The translations under genes were made by a program, and so were the position numbers. A stretch of 64,000 bases of DNA. Origin: Rhynochetos jubatus (lineage: Eukaryota > Chordata > Aves > Eurypygiformes > Rhynochetidae). The notes beneath the pieces were generated by a model. It saw only the letters and a program-made list of their open reading frames with translations, was not told the DNA's origin and made no database searches. The stretch covers positions 18,711,700 to 18,775,699 of the forward strand of contig CM050657.1 in the NCBI GenBank assembly GCA_027574665.1. Direction: 5' to 3'. Positions 24,826-37,638 of this stretch are shown piece after piece; position 1 is the stretch's first letter, and every line of letters starts with the position of its first letter.

Positions 24826-27310
24826 GCCACTACCACCCTGCCTAAGGTCATGTCACTGACTTATGTAATGTCAGGACAGCACCGCTTAGAAAACAGCTGT
24901 GGGAGATTTCTCTACCTGTTTGCTGGTTGTGATAGTCGCCTAAATTGGAAAATTACCAAATCTCCTGCTACTGGGTCAGATTGCAAGATTCACCTGCTTG
25001 GTGAAGATGACTCTCCAGCGAAATCACCCTCCTTTGAGTGGGAGGTAGAGAAGAAAGTGCAGCAGAACAGGTCACATGGAAGAGACAGCCCTAATATGCT
25101 GCAGCATTTACCAGTGTAAACAGAAGAATCACTTCTATTGTTGTAGTGCTCGTTCATACACATGAAGAGCAGTGTGATCAAGACCTACTTGCTGCATAAC
25201 ATTTGCCAAAGACCCTCATTGTAAAACTGGGACTTTTAGTTACATACATGTATTTACAAGCCTCATTAGTTCTGTAGAATTGCAGTTTGATAGTGTCATC
25301 AGGACAAGCCTGAAATCCATTGTTAATTTCCTTCAATGCTATTTATGTCCAAAAATACCAGATCCAATGTGTCTGCTACTTCATTCCTCAGCAGTAATGC
25401 TGGTGAATCAGTCTTTATACTCTTAAATTGGTTTCAAAGTTAATCCTACAGTGTCCCATAAGACTCCCGAGTTTTGCACTGCTTTTGCTTTTTGGATCTA
25501 GTTTGGCATCAAGTGTGAGATTTGTTTGTGGAAAAGGCCCTAGGACTGCTGAAATGTCAGGACCATAAAAGTTGGACCATGTTAGTCTTTAGGGAAGTAT
25601 GATGAAGAGAAGCTAGTGAGCACCTTGCTTGCCTTCTCATGCCAGCAGGAATGGTTTTGGGCAGTTTAGGAGGAGAAAAGTTGCGGAGTAAGTGGAACAA
25701 AACTACTGCAAGGTGAAATGGCAAATCAGCTTCTGGGATGCTTAATCAAACCACTGCGGTATTCACTTTTTTGGACCTAGGAAGAGAGGCAAGGTGGGCT
25801 TGTGGGATTGTTAGTCAAGAAAATTACCAAGACAAAACTCATGTTGTTAACTATACCACAATGCTGTAGGAGGTACCAATAAATAACACTGACGTGACAA
25901 TCTCTATAATGAGATTCACGATCATTCTCATCACAAAACCTCATGATTTATTAGTGTGAGAATTGATACTCCAGCTAGAGACATCCTGACAGTCAGATAT
26001 TAACTGAAGGCTCTAGGTAATTTTAACAATATTTTCCTGTTCAGATGTTATGTTTGATTTGTTTCTACCTGCTACCATAGTTTATACTGACAGCATTAAA
26101 AATGGGTTACTGCACTGTGGTATTTTACAAAGGTTCATGTCACTTCTTGTTACTTCATTTCATGTTGCAACATGACAGAGCACAGTCTGATATAATGTAG
26201 CGTGGCCTTCTATATTAGAAAGGGTCAAACATTTTCTAAACAGTAATATTTACATTGCAATGGATATTTACACAGCAGTATTAAATGTTATATCAAACCC
26301 TGGCAGCACATTATTTTCCATTTCCGTTAATTTATATGGCTCATACACACTAGGTTACATCAGTCAATGCTCTGCACGAGAAAATTATTTCTCTAGTGAA
26401 GAGAGAGACTGAGGATAAAACATGGGATAAAAATAAAAATAAACAACTTGCTTTCCTCCTCCAAAATGCACCAAACAAAATTATTTTACATTGGCAATTC
26501 CTGACCTTTTAGATGTTTGCACCCTTCTATGGTCTTAATAAGACACTCGGATGAGACTGTCCCACACAGACATGTCATAGCACCTGCCTGTTTGTGTACA
26601 GAGTGGGAATGCATGTTCCACTAGCCTCTGCACCTACTTGTACATCTCATCTTAGCTCTACTCGTTTCCTTAGGTTATAAGCAGAAGGGGAGGTCAGCTT
26701 TTTCTCTTACAGTAGCAAACTCACCACAGGTACAACCTGTATCCGGGGAAAAAACCAAGTAGTTCTTTTCCATTTTTCTTTGATTTCTTCTAGTTTATAG
26801 TGCTGTCAGTATAGAATTAGCTCCAATATTTACCTAAAGACTCAGTGAGCTTGAGATCGAATTAGCAAAACACTCCTAGTCCCAAACAGAGTTCTACTTG
26901 CCTTTCTCCTAAATAACATTTTTTTAAAGGGCCACAAGGGGAAAGTTCAGACCAAGTCAAGTGGCAGTTTCCACTGTTGTTCGAGAGCTCTGGAATTACA
27001 GAGAAAATCTTTGCGCAGGGCTCTTGTCTGTACTGCTGCCTTTCCTCACCACAGAGAATCCTTCCGTTATTTCTGCACTGAGTTCAACTTATTTTGCAAG
27101 AATTTCCCATTAAAGCTATGGGAAGAAAGAGAAATACGTCAGAAGAGTGTGACTTCTAATAAAATCATGCTAAATAAAGGCTGATGTTTAAAAAGAAAGA
27201 GAATATACGAAATCACCATTTATTTGAATATCCAATATATAACAGAAAATTAGGATTGCAGGAATGGAAGATCAAACACCTGGTATTGACAAGTTTCTCC
27301 TTATACTAAC
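24826..27310. other. Gene-free unique sequence between two CR1 copies
   Basis: No gene is visible. From about 26080 to 26370 the composition is balanced and repeat-free, with the 16-bp palindrome at 26160-26175. It could be a conserved non-coding element. Confidence 0.45.
26160..26175. repeat. 16-bp perfect palindrome
   Basis: TCATGTTGCAACATGA reads the same on both strands. Its GTTGCAAC core resembles C/EBP and RFX half-site arrangements. About one perfect 16-bp palindrome is expected by chance in 64 kb, so this is a description rather than proof of a site. Confidence 0.6.
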
Positions 27311-27366
27311 TGTTGGTACTAGATGACCTTTAAGGTCCCTTCCAACCCAAACCATTCTATGATTCT
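27311..27366 (+). mobile_element. CR1 LINE 3' terminus, about 55 bp
   Basis: The stretch TGACCTTTAAGGTCCCTTCC followed by AACCCAAACCATTCTATG and ATTCTA is the 3' end of avian CR1, including one and a half of the 8-bp terminal repeats. It is strongly 5'-truncated. Sequence to the left of 27311 does not continue the element clearly. Confidence 0.92.
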
Positions 27367-30300
27367 AAATGGTATTTTAGTCTATAAATTATATTGTTGA
27401 AACCTGAATACAGATAAATAAACTTGGATTATTTTTCCACTTGTTACTGCATAACAGCCTAGAAGTGTGAGCTTTCTGTGTGCTGAGTGCCACTGACGGT
27501 TGGCAAAAGTATAACTGTTGGTATAAATTTAAACCAATTTGACTTAAAACAGGTGCAAAAGACAGTGTTATTTGGGCTAAAGCCAAACTCATTTAAAGTA
27601 ATTTCAATCAATATGAATTGACTTATCTTAAATTTAATTAAACCACTCCTAAAAGAAAAAAAAAATTAAATTGAAAGTGCCTTGATGAGAAGTTGTACAA
27701 AATTAACTTAAATTAGGTTTAAAAATTACATATGGTAAATTGTGAAACCATCTTTCATAGACGACTGTCAGAAGTTAAAGAGGTAAGTCAGAAATGTGAG
27801 AGAGTTTGTGTTCCTAAATGCTGCCTGAATCAGCGCTGGATTCTGAGCTAGACCTCTCGCTGCAGACCAGGGTGGGAACATTAAACCACTCTGGCCACTC
27901 TCTTCTTCCAGGAGTGGTGTCATTACAGAGCACTGTAAACAATGGTACAACCTGTCTTGGAAATTATCCAACATTTTCTTTTAAATTAAGAATGTTGTTT
28001 TTTCATAATCTTAGTATTTTCAACAAAATATTTACCAAAAAAATAATCCATATATAGACATGCTTTGACAAAATCCTTTTTTTAACCTTCAAAATTTAAA
28101 TGTATTTCCATTATAAAATGCATTTTGACATTGCCTTTTGTTTTCTTTCTTTATGTTACTACACTCTCCACCAGCAACAGTGCACTACAATTAGTGATCC
28201 TGTCATCTGTAACATCAGAATTGAAATATTTTACTTTTAAATCATCAAACACACATCTGCCACCCAGCATTGATTAAAACATATCTTTTTTTCTGGACTG
28301 AAACATATCCTATTTAGTTTACAATGGAACATTCTGATGCCTTGACAATCAATAATAAATAACAGGTGCCCTTAAAATGACTTTAAAAGTAAAACCAAGT
28401 ATTTCAATTCTACTGTTCGATATTATGTCAAACGAAGAGCAGCAGTGAAAACTATGGCAGACTGCCTTCTCTAACATCAAGCCTTTCTTTTTGTAGTTCA
28501 TAACCAAAACCCAAAGAATTTCCATGAAACATCTGGCTTTCCTTAAACACCATTTTCCAGGAAAAAGCGTTCTGCTGGATAATCCCTGACTAGCTCTTCT
28601 CTCTCATTTCTTTCCATTACATGTACTTAACGATGCTAAGTGTCTCTACAAACCAGACACCTGACTGGGTCTCTAGTAAATAAAAGTTCCAGTGAACTAC
28701 AGAAAAAAGAAGTTCTCTGCATCTGTATCTTCCATTAAAATACATGGGGAGAAAAAAAAAAATAAAAAATCAACAAACCAACTAATTTTGTTCTCAGAAA
28801 TAGACATAATTTCTTTATAATCTGATGCATTCAATTTCTGATTACTTACTGTGTCCTCAGAATACCCAGCTACTGCAAATTTTGATGTGCTGTTATGTAA
28901 AAAACTGTTACAGGTGGGAGGTTTTCAGCTACTTTATAATTACTGATTTGTCGAGTAGGCCCATCCCACCTGTGGGTGCCTGCATCCCAGCTCTGGAGGG
29001 GCCAGCCTCGCTCTGCCACTCACTTTGGCAACTGCCTTTGAGAGTTAAAACTACTGACAGAATGAGAATAAGAATAGTCGGTGGCAGAGAAAGGGAGACA
29101 AACACGGTCCAAGTGAGAACCTTGGGAGCTAAAATCACATCTAGAGATGCCCAGAGCCAGACACTCGGGAAGCACAGAGGCACAGGCATGCAGCCAAATA
29201 ACAGTGTTGGGCCATGGGGCAGGAAGAACCCAACTCCACCTCCATCAGAAAACTAGGTGATAGGGAAAGGTGGGAGAAAACAGCAGCAGATGGGAGGAGG
29301 AGGAGGCATGGAAGAGCAGAAATGCAATTAACAGTTTTCCAAGTGGTTTAAATGGTTATGAATTAAGAACTGCTAAAATTCACAGATAACAACAAACAAG
29401 CATTTTCCACCTGTAGGTGCCAAGTGCTCCAGGAGGAGCCACACCGCATTAACTCCATCTGCTGATAACAAAACTGAGACACACAAAGGGAAAATAAGAG
29501 GTATCCTGCAGGCCAGATTCAGAGGTGGCAACAGTGTCTGAAGGGCAGCTACAGGTCTTGTGTAATTACAGGTCTGCTTCTGTAATTAGAAAAATACCTT
29601 GTGGACAGCAATGCAGGCACAGGGGCAGCTCAGCCTATGTGGAAAGGGACTCCATGAAGCTATGCGTATTGGGAGTTGTGCAGAGCTTGAGAATGGCAGC
29701 CTAAGAAATTGTTTTCAGAAATGGTTCTACTTAAACGGTCTTCTAGACAAACTCAGTGACCTTATCTGTTTAAATTAACTGAAATTTATGAGCACAAGGG
29801 GGGAAGATCCCAAACTCACATTTTGCACAATTTACAGGGAACAGAAGGTTCTCAAACCTTGAAGATGGCCATTAGCATTTCACTATATTTTAGCATTTAG
29901 CATGCACCCAGGTCATTTTTAATTACCAAAAGAAGAATTCTTCAGACAGAATGTAGTCCAAAGATGTGTGCTAGAAACGTTACAGAATCCTGTCATTATA
30001 GGCGATAAAAACGTTAGCTGATGTAATGACATTTGGAGAAAAAATGTGGACAACATTCAAATTCCAGCAGAAAAGCAGACTGACCTTTCATAATGAAAAT
30101 GACTAACCACAGATTGAAAAAGAAAGGGAAGAAAAGATCAGACACGTTAAAATGAGTAAAAGTGAGGAACGAGGTATGTCCAGCACTGACTCCTCTAACA
30201 GTGAGTCAAAGGACTGTTGTGGATTGCAGCTCTCTCCCTTTTTTCCTACTTTCCTCAGTCACTCATTTTCTTGCTCTATTAAAGAATCCTATCAGTGAAA

Positions 30301-32824
30301 GCTTTAAGGTCAGACCTTGATGTGCACTAGAGCCAGTGTTCTACTCTGGGGTGGAAGAAAAATTCTTTCATTTTCCCTTTTTATTTCTAGTTTTAATTTG
30401 ACTTGATAGCCTGTTGCACTTTGACTTGCAGTGAGTGTTTCCTATGTGAAGAAGTCACATCCAGAAGTTAAAAGACTGTAAAAAAATCAAAGTTTCTATA
30501 TACTGAACTTCACAGCCTGCCTGACCATGCAGGGACATCTTGCCCTGGATGTAAAGAACAGATGCCTACAGAAAACCTTCTCTGGAAGAGCTCTTCTAGG
30601 AATGCTTTATTCTAAAATTAATCAACCAGTGACTACGGAGAGAAGAAAGAAAAAGGTATGCATTGAACTATTAAACTTGTAGTGTGGAATGGCTAAATGG
30701 AAAATATGTACATTCCACTAAAATTAGAATGCTTTAAAGATATGAAGAAAGAAAAGGTTTTTATAAGTGCTTCATGGTTTCATATTATTGCTCGAAAAGA
30801 CTAAAAAACCAAAGAGTAACATTAATGTGGTAGATTTTCAAATCCCACAGTGAAAACATACCTTTCCTCTTAGTCAGACCTATTCCACACAAAGTACTTT
30901 CAGCAAAAAAAGGAAAACTGTCATCACTCTATGCCCCAACCTCTAAAATAACGACATCTCAACAGTGGTGTGCTGTAACTCTACAGAACAAAACAAAGGC
31001 CAAGAATTTCTACACTGATGCCTGTAAATGTTATTCAGTCTAATAAGTTTTCTTTCAACTCTTCACAGGTTGAAGGAAATACCTAAACTACAAAAATTCC
31101 ATTTAAAAAACTCATGTCAGATACTATATTGCATACTGGTGGCATCTTTTACCTGCTGTCTTTGTGCAGCATTTTATTTGTGAGGTTTTTTTGTAAAGCA
31201 CATGCAATACTGGCACTTCCTTTCCTGGGGAAGTCTTTCAATCTTCTATTTCCTGTTGTGCCAGACACCCCTGCCTGCACTTACACTGAAAACAAAGGTC
31301 TTGCAACTACAACAGTTTTGAAAAATTACTGGATAAAGGAATCGGTGACATTTTCAGGAGAAAATACTTCCTTGTTTTTTGCACTCGAGAAGTTTCCAAA
31401 TGCAAGTATTATTTAATTTAGTCTCATAGTATCACGAAACAACAGAGTTATTACCACATATGCCCCAATGCATTTAGTTTCCTTTCTATGCAAAAATTCT
31501 GCAGGTCATTTCTGTTTGAATGGCCAGTTCTTCATGTGGAAAGAAAGCTCAGACAATGTCTTATTGAATAAAACAGGCTTGTTTCATGATTCATTACACC
31601 TCTTTTTGTCCTTATGTGTAAGCCAGCTCCTCTCAGCTCTATACCAAGGCCGAATGCACAATGGAAGTTGTGCAGAGCCATAAAAATAATGCTGCAAATT
31701 CTCATGCATACAGTAAAAGGCTCAATAAAAATAAGAACATTTTGCAAAAGGTACTAATAGTCTCCATTTTAGAACTGATTTTTCATTCTGTATAAGCTCT
31801 TTTTCTTTTTTTTTTTGTACTTAAACAAAATGACAGATGTTCATAAAAATGATATTAAGGATTCCTTTTGGCACTTCTGTTGAGTGTTCTCATTTATTAC
31901 TCTTCTGGTAATAGAGTATGCAATGTTATTCTTATGAAACCAGGATCATCAAAATTGCCAGGTGCCTGATGTGTGATCATTCCCTCTATATGCAAAGCAA
32001 AGCGTTTCTAAATGCAGTAGTCTAGTGAATTCTATGCTTACGGCTCAATTCTTTGGAGTGTTGTGTACTTTGATTATGTACACCTTAAGTCTATGAGTTT
32101 AATGTTAATAATGTTCAGCCTCCTGTAAGATTGAACCCTTGAAGAAAAAGAAATGCTAATTGTGATTCTTACAGTGACTATGTTTGTGTTCTTGAGCAAA
32201 TCTATAAAATCAGGTTCCAAACTATAAAATCCACTATTCACTTTTTCAAGCTCTAAGAAACAGTCTTTTTTAACAGAAATGCTGGGCTGCAGATAAGCTT
32301 TTCAGTAAAGTCAGTGGGAATAATAGCTGTGTAAATATAAAGCTAGGCACTTAAATTAAGATGCCTGGAAATGGTGCTGCCTGTGCAATCTTTTGCCTAT
32401 GAATGATTTACATTCTTCCTCTTCCCCCCACATCTACCCCCACCCTCCCTCCAAAAAAGCAAAAAAAGAAGGAAAGAATTAAAAATAAGGAAAAAGGCCC
32501 AGATCCGTTCACTGCACACAGTGGACCTCTGTGTGCACAGATCAGGTTATGGTATGAAAGACAGCAGCAAGCAGGATTGAAAAGTTGAGAAACATGTGGT
32601 AAGGGAGGTAGTTGATAGCTAAACCCCACTATAAATACACACCGCATATGCACTGTACATACCCATGTAACACCTCCTTTATGAACTAGCAAGTACATTT
32701 TCACGGTTGGTAGAAGAATGGGAAATCTGACAGGAGCTTTACAGACATTCAGTGGCAGCAAAAGAAGGGGACTCTCTGGGGACTCCTTCCGGCCCCTGAA
32801 ACACCATTTGCTCTGCTAGGGAAA
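27367..32824. other. Gene-free unique sequence
   Basis: No exon is supported. A 143-codon open frame at 28825-29256 (plus) has no recognisable domain, is overlapped by an 86-codon frame on the other strand, and lies in a GC-richer patch, so it is taken as chance. Short A-runs are present at 28752-28762. Nothing else stands out. Confidence 0.45.
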
Positions 32825-33135
32825 CCCTCTTTGTGCTTCCCTGCATTTTCTGCCTTCTGCTGCATTCAATCTAGCTCATTCCTTTCCAGTTTCTCTTCTT
32901 GCCCCAGCCTCAGTTTTGTCACCTACACAATCTGCCTTCTTATTCACCTTCTGATTTCCCTTCCTCACGTACCCTCCTTTCGATCACCTTGTGATGCTCC
33001 AGCATGCTCAGCCCCTGACTTCCCGTGTCTTGCCACCTCCATTTCAATTCCCCCATCTCACTGTAGCTTCAGAGCATCTCTGTTCCCACCTCTCTGTACT
33101 CTGGGCACATCGTATTCCCCATTTCTGCTGGCTCC
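32825..33135. other. Pyrimidine-skewed block
   Basis: The plus strand is strongly enriched in C and T, with many TTCC, CTCC and CCCC words, without being a clean microsatellite. A 111-codon frame (32831-33166) translates to a Ser/Pro/Phe/Cys-rich string, as expected from CT-rich DNA, so it is not called a gene. It could be an old degraded CT repeat or strand-asymmetric sequence. I do not recognise a transposon. Confidence 0.55.
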
Positions 33136-36100
33136 AACTCAAAGAAATAAGATACTTGCAATATGATACTTGTCTAGCTCATGTATCCTTTAACTGTTTT
33201 TGTGTAAAGGAGAATGCTAGTTTGGTTGATCTGAGTCTTTATCTTTCTAAATATTTCTAGTGCTATTGTATATTTATAGTATTTTTAGCTCAGCTATATA
33301 CTCCTTTATTATAGGAAAAAAATGCTCCCAGTGACATTAGTGTCACTACAAAGATCACATTTATTGGCGTATTTCTGGTTTTGGATAAACTGTAATTTTA
33401 TTGCCTTAGCTATAAGGCAGTTAAATGGTAACGGATTTACTAATTGCTACTTTAAGAGGGATAAATCTGTTTACCTGCCAAACAATAGAGAGGATCCTGC
33501 CTCCAGCTACTTACTTCTGCTTCTTGTCTAAATGTTTTTACCCCTTCACTAAGAGCTGAATTAGAATTTGTTAAAACAAAGGAGTTTGTGAGATGGATCA
33601 TAGCAATGAGGAGTAGTGAGGTGGCTAGGGGTGGAGGGACAAGTCTCCTAAGGTGGATCAGAAAGAAACTCTATTAATGGCAAAGCTAATTAGAAAATCC
33701 TAACCTTCCCACATTTGTTCCTGCTGACTCCAGGAAGGTTTTCATCCCCTCTTTTATGCCACTGTGGAAATCAACTGGTTATGTGACCACAGTCTGAGTG
33801 AGAAAGCATGAAAGGAAGTAGACGATAAAATAAAGCAGAGTAATAAAAAATTATACTTGTTTTATAAGATGACTGCCATTATAATGAAAATCAAAATTAA
33901 CAAAACTACTGAAGAATAGTATGGCTTCTCCCTCCACCCTCCCCAGTGCAACATAATGCAAAACTAGAAAAAAATAGAAAAAAACCCCCTCAGAACTAGT
34001 AAAAAACCCCAAAACTAGATTTCTATAAGTATCTACTGGGCTTGTGTGAAAGGTGAAATAAGAGGGACTCATACAAGGATAACGAAACAGACATTGCTGA
34101 AGAAAAGCTACCTCTCCATAGTGTGGTATTTCAAACCCCTGTGCCAGATTATGTGGGTGAAACTGTTTTCACAGACAGTATTTTCACAATTTAGTGTAAG
34201 CAAGATGACTTTTCTTCTCTGGATTCATATTTTGATAAAATATCACTCCAATTTACCATTTAATTCACCCTGAGACCAAGATCTGCTCTGGGTTTCATCA
34301 CAAATACTACACAAAAGTTATAAAAGCATTTTAACATCAGTACTACCAGAAAACCCTACTCATAGCCTATATAATCTCTCTGTCTATACTGTACATACAA
34401 ACATATAAGTACTCTCCTAATTCAGTACCTCATATAATACAAAAACAACAACAAAAAATTCTAGAAAAATGCTGCAATTAATCAGATTGTAGTGTCTTAA
34501 GAGGAATTAAATACTGCTGCTGGAGTACTTTAAACACCTCATGTGAAAAGAATGCATAAATAAGAAGTGTTATGTATCAGTATGTCCTGTATTAATCCTA
34601 AAAAAAGTGACTTGTGACTTATATGAACATAATTCTGCAATTATCCTCTAACACATTCAAGGTTACGGTTGGACATGCGCTGTATTATTTTTCAGTACAA
34701 ACCTTGCAAAGCCAGAGGCTCAGTCAATGAGCAGAACATCTGGATGGTTATAGAAGACCTGAACATCACGTGCCAAGGTGCACAACTCATCTTTGAGCTG
34801 ATCGCAAAACCTCCAAGACCTACAGACAGGAAATTTTTTTCTCTTGCTATTATTGCCATATCTCAGCTGTAAAATGGAGATCCAGATTTGCATATACCTA
34901 AGTGAAGGTTTTAATTTCAGGCCAAATCCCTATGTTATGCATAATTCAGCTTTTGCTACAAGTGAAGTCAAGGAAGATATGTTTCTTCGTTCAACAGGGA
35001 TAAAATTAAGCAATTAAAAATGACTCCAACATTTCTTGCACTTTAATCTCTACATCATCCATCATCTGTCTTGTTCGTTTAATGACAAAGTATGTTCTTC
35101 CTTCTTTGTTTACATATTCTCATTGTTACCACTTTTAACCTAGCAAAATAAGGTAACTTTTTTTTCACCTCATGTCAGATAACATTGTGTAATCAAACCT
35201 TGGTTTTTGGCAAGAAATTAGAGTTTTCTTATAAGGTTGTAAGCTTATCAAGGGTAGCTGTTGCAGTGTTGCCCTTGCCTCTGTTTTATGATCATTAATT
35301 ACCGTCAGTATGAGGGAAGAGAAGTACAGCAGCGTTCCCTTGCTTTGGGAGGTCTATACCCCTATAATGGCTTAAAACCAAAGTCACTTCCAGCTTGAAG
35401 GACAAATTTAGCACGTAACAGTCATGGGGAAATATTACAAATTGTTCCTCACTTTAATAATCTCATCAGGGAGATGGGCTGTACAGTGTAAAACAGAAAA
35501 ATCAGAGGTTAAAATAAAACCCTTCCCCCTTTGGACTGAAAACAGCTTAAGACCAAAACAACCTATTTGATTTTTGTCATTCCATATGAAAGGGCTTCCT
35601 TTCTTTCCACAGTTTTATACTCCTCTAGTTCTTTTACTAGTCACAAGGTAGATTTCAGTGTCAATCTACCAGGTTTGATTGACAATCTACTGATTGATGC
35701 CAAACTCTGTGCCAACTGCTACCCAGAGAGTTACAGTTTACTCCTCCTCAGTAGCGAAGTGTGAATTTAAGGGCTGTGATACTGTGTCAGCGGTGGTACA
35801 TAAGTCGTCCAAGCTTTCCAAAGCACACACAGTGAGAAGAATCAAGATGATGTTCAGTGAGAGGAACAAGAAAAGGTGTCAAAATCTCTCAGGTATACCC
35901 TGGGTAGTGTGGAGGTTAGAGTGGAGGGCTCTAAGTATTTTTGTAGCCAGATTCATGCCTCTCCACATCACAGCTGATTATTTTGTGATGACTACACTTA
36001 GGATGTGGTCATCTTGCTGTGTTTTGATGATTTCTTAGACATAAGCTTCACCTCCCAGCAAGTATCATACTTCAGATGCTTTTGAGAGTGGTTTGGTTCT

Positions 36101-37136
36101 TCCCCCCCACCCCGTTTCTGAGAGAGGAAGAAGGATGTAACAATGAATTAGCTTGCAAACACATGATATCCTGGGTCACCTATCATCCGTGTAGTGTCTT
36201 CACTGTATTACAGTTAAGGTAAGTCAGCAGACACATGGGTCTGTCATCCCTCTCTGTAACACATCTCTATAGCATGATGCCTGTGGCAGAAGATGTAGGT
36301 TAAGCAGAATCTGTGTCTGAGGGCATTCAAATCAGTCATAAAGTCTAGCTATTTTACTTATGAGCTACACTGATTCCTATGCTTTTCAGCCCTCATGATG
36401 AACAAAACAGGGAGAGTGAGAGTCGAGTTCAGCAGTGGTCCAGCACTCGGCAGAAAGTTCATAGCCCACAGCATCTGTGCATAAATAGCAGGCCATAATG
36501 GTTGAAGGCAAACTGGGTTCATTTGAGAATTCAGAGCAAATTGCATCCTGGGACAGGACTCTAACAAGCACTTGTTGCACTCAGGACTTGAGGACAAAAT
36601 ACTGGGACCTTGGGCACAGGGGAAGGTCACCCAGCCTGCAGCTTGAACTCTGAGGCATTTTCATTCGCCTGCACATTGTGAGCAGCCCTTGCTATACCGG
36701 GGTACACGCTGCTATGTTGACCTTCATTCTTTTATTTTCCAAGCTATGTAGCACATTAGCAGAGGAAAGCTAATGCAATTGGCATCAAAGAACCTACACG
36801 CTGACTGATGGGCTGGAGTGCTGCCAAGCCTTCTAATCCACCATGTGACTGACAGGACTTCAGTCCCCAGGAGAAAGTGATTTCTAACAGTTTTCTATTT
36901 CTCTGAAGTTATCAGCAGTTTCATTCAGATCATACAGATCAAATGCCTTCAAGGTAAGTGATTATTTAAGGAATTATTTTCAATGAGAGCCTTTGGTCCT
37001 AGTGTTCGTTCTGATAGTACTTGGAAGGAAAAAAAAAATACTTTGGTTCTGTAATGTTGATCTTTTTTGTACCGAACAGTGCCAGATGAGCCTTATGCTA
37101 CACACACACAAGAATAGTTTGGCCTCTTTATATATC
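33136..37136. other. Gene-free unique sequence
   Basis: No gene is supported. It contains repeated A-run/CCCC words at 33961-34018, a cluster of TGATTGA sites at 35660-35699 and two consensus splice donors at 36216-36224 and 36951-36959, described among the findings. Open frames, including one of 114 codons at 35694-36038, are unremarkable. Confidence 0.45.
36909..36953 (+). other. Possible 45-nt microexon
   Basis: A pyrimidine-rich run at 36889-36904 leads to GAAG (AG at 36907-36908). Forty-five nt later comes AAG followed by GTAAGTG, a near-perfect 5' splice site. The length is a multiple of three and all three frames are open, so a host protein frame would be kept. No known peptide is recognised. 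Splice sites of this quality also occur by chance, and there is no second exon to pair it with. Confidence 0.15.
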
Positions 37137-37180
37137 AAAAAAAAAAAAAAAAAAAAAAGAAAGAAAAAAGGAAAAGAAAA
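37137..37180. repeat. A22 tract with purine-only extension
   Basis: Twenty-two A are followed by AG-only sequence to 37180. No AATAAA lies in the 10-30 bases before it and no target duplication is evident, so it is not called the tail of a processed pseudogene. A short CA run at 37100-37111 lies just upstream. Confidence 0.85.
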
Positions 37181-37638
37181 TGGCAAAGTTCACAGCTAAA
37201 TACAGTGTTCATGCCAGGGGTCACTTAAACAGATGAAGACAAATCAATATTAAAAAAATCTCATATCCTCACATTCCAGTTTAAAATACCAGTGTGTATT
37301 ACAGCTGCATCCATGGTCTTAGCCTACCCAGTGCGCAGATAGGAATGAAGGAGAAGGATGCCCAGATTCAGTAAAGCACTGCAGCATGTACTAACTCTCC
37401 TCATAAAAAGTGTCCCGAAGTAATAAAATTAAATCACCTCAATGGCTTGTAATAGGACTTTAACTTGGCTAAAGCTTTGAGGTAAATCTGTCTAGATCTC
37501 TTCCTTACAGTGAATTCACAAAAATGACAGTCTCTTAAAATTAAAAAGGCAAAACATCATTAGAATTTGAACTACAATAATTAGGATAGAGACAATTCAA
37601 ATGGATTAATTGAGATGGAAGACACATGAAAAGTGGTT

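Noticed and set aside
24587-25119. 90- and 104-codon plus-strand frames
   Set aside because: The first reads antisense through a CR1 copy. The second starts at its edge and has no recognised content.
28825-29256. 143-codon open frame on the plus strand
   Set aside because: Near the chance limit, in a GC-richer patch, overlapped by an opposite-strand frame, with no domain recognised.
32831-33166. 111-codon Ser/Pro/Phe/Cys-rich frame
   Set aside because: The translation simply mirrors CT-rich DNA.
37137-37180. A22 tract as the tail of a processed pseudogene or SINE
   Set aside because: No AATAAA shortly upstream, no gene-like body and no target duplication seen.
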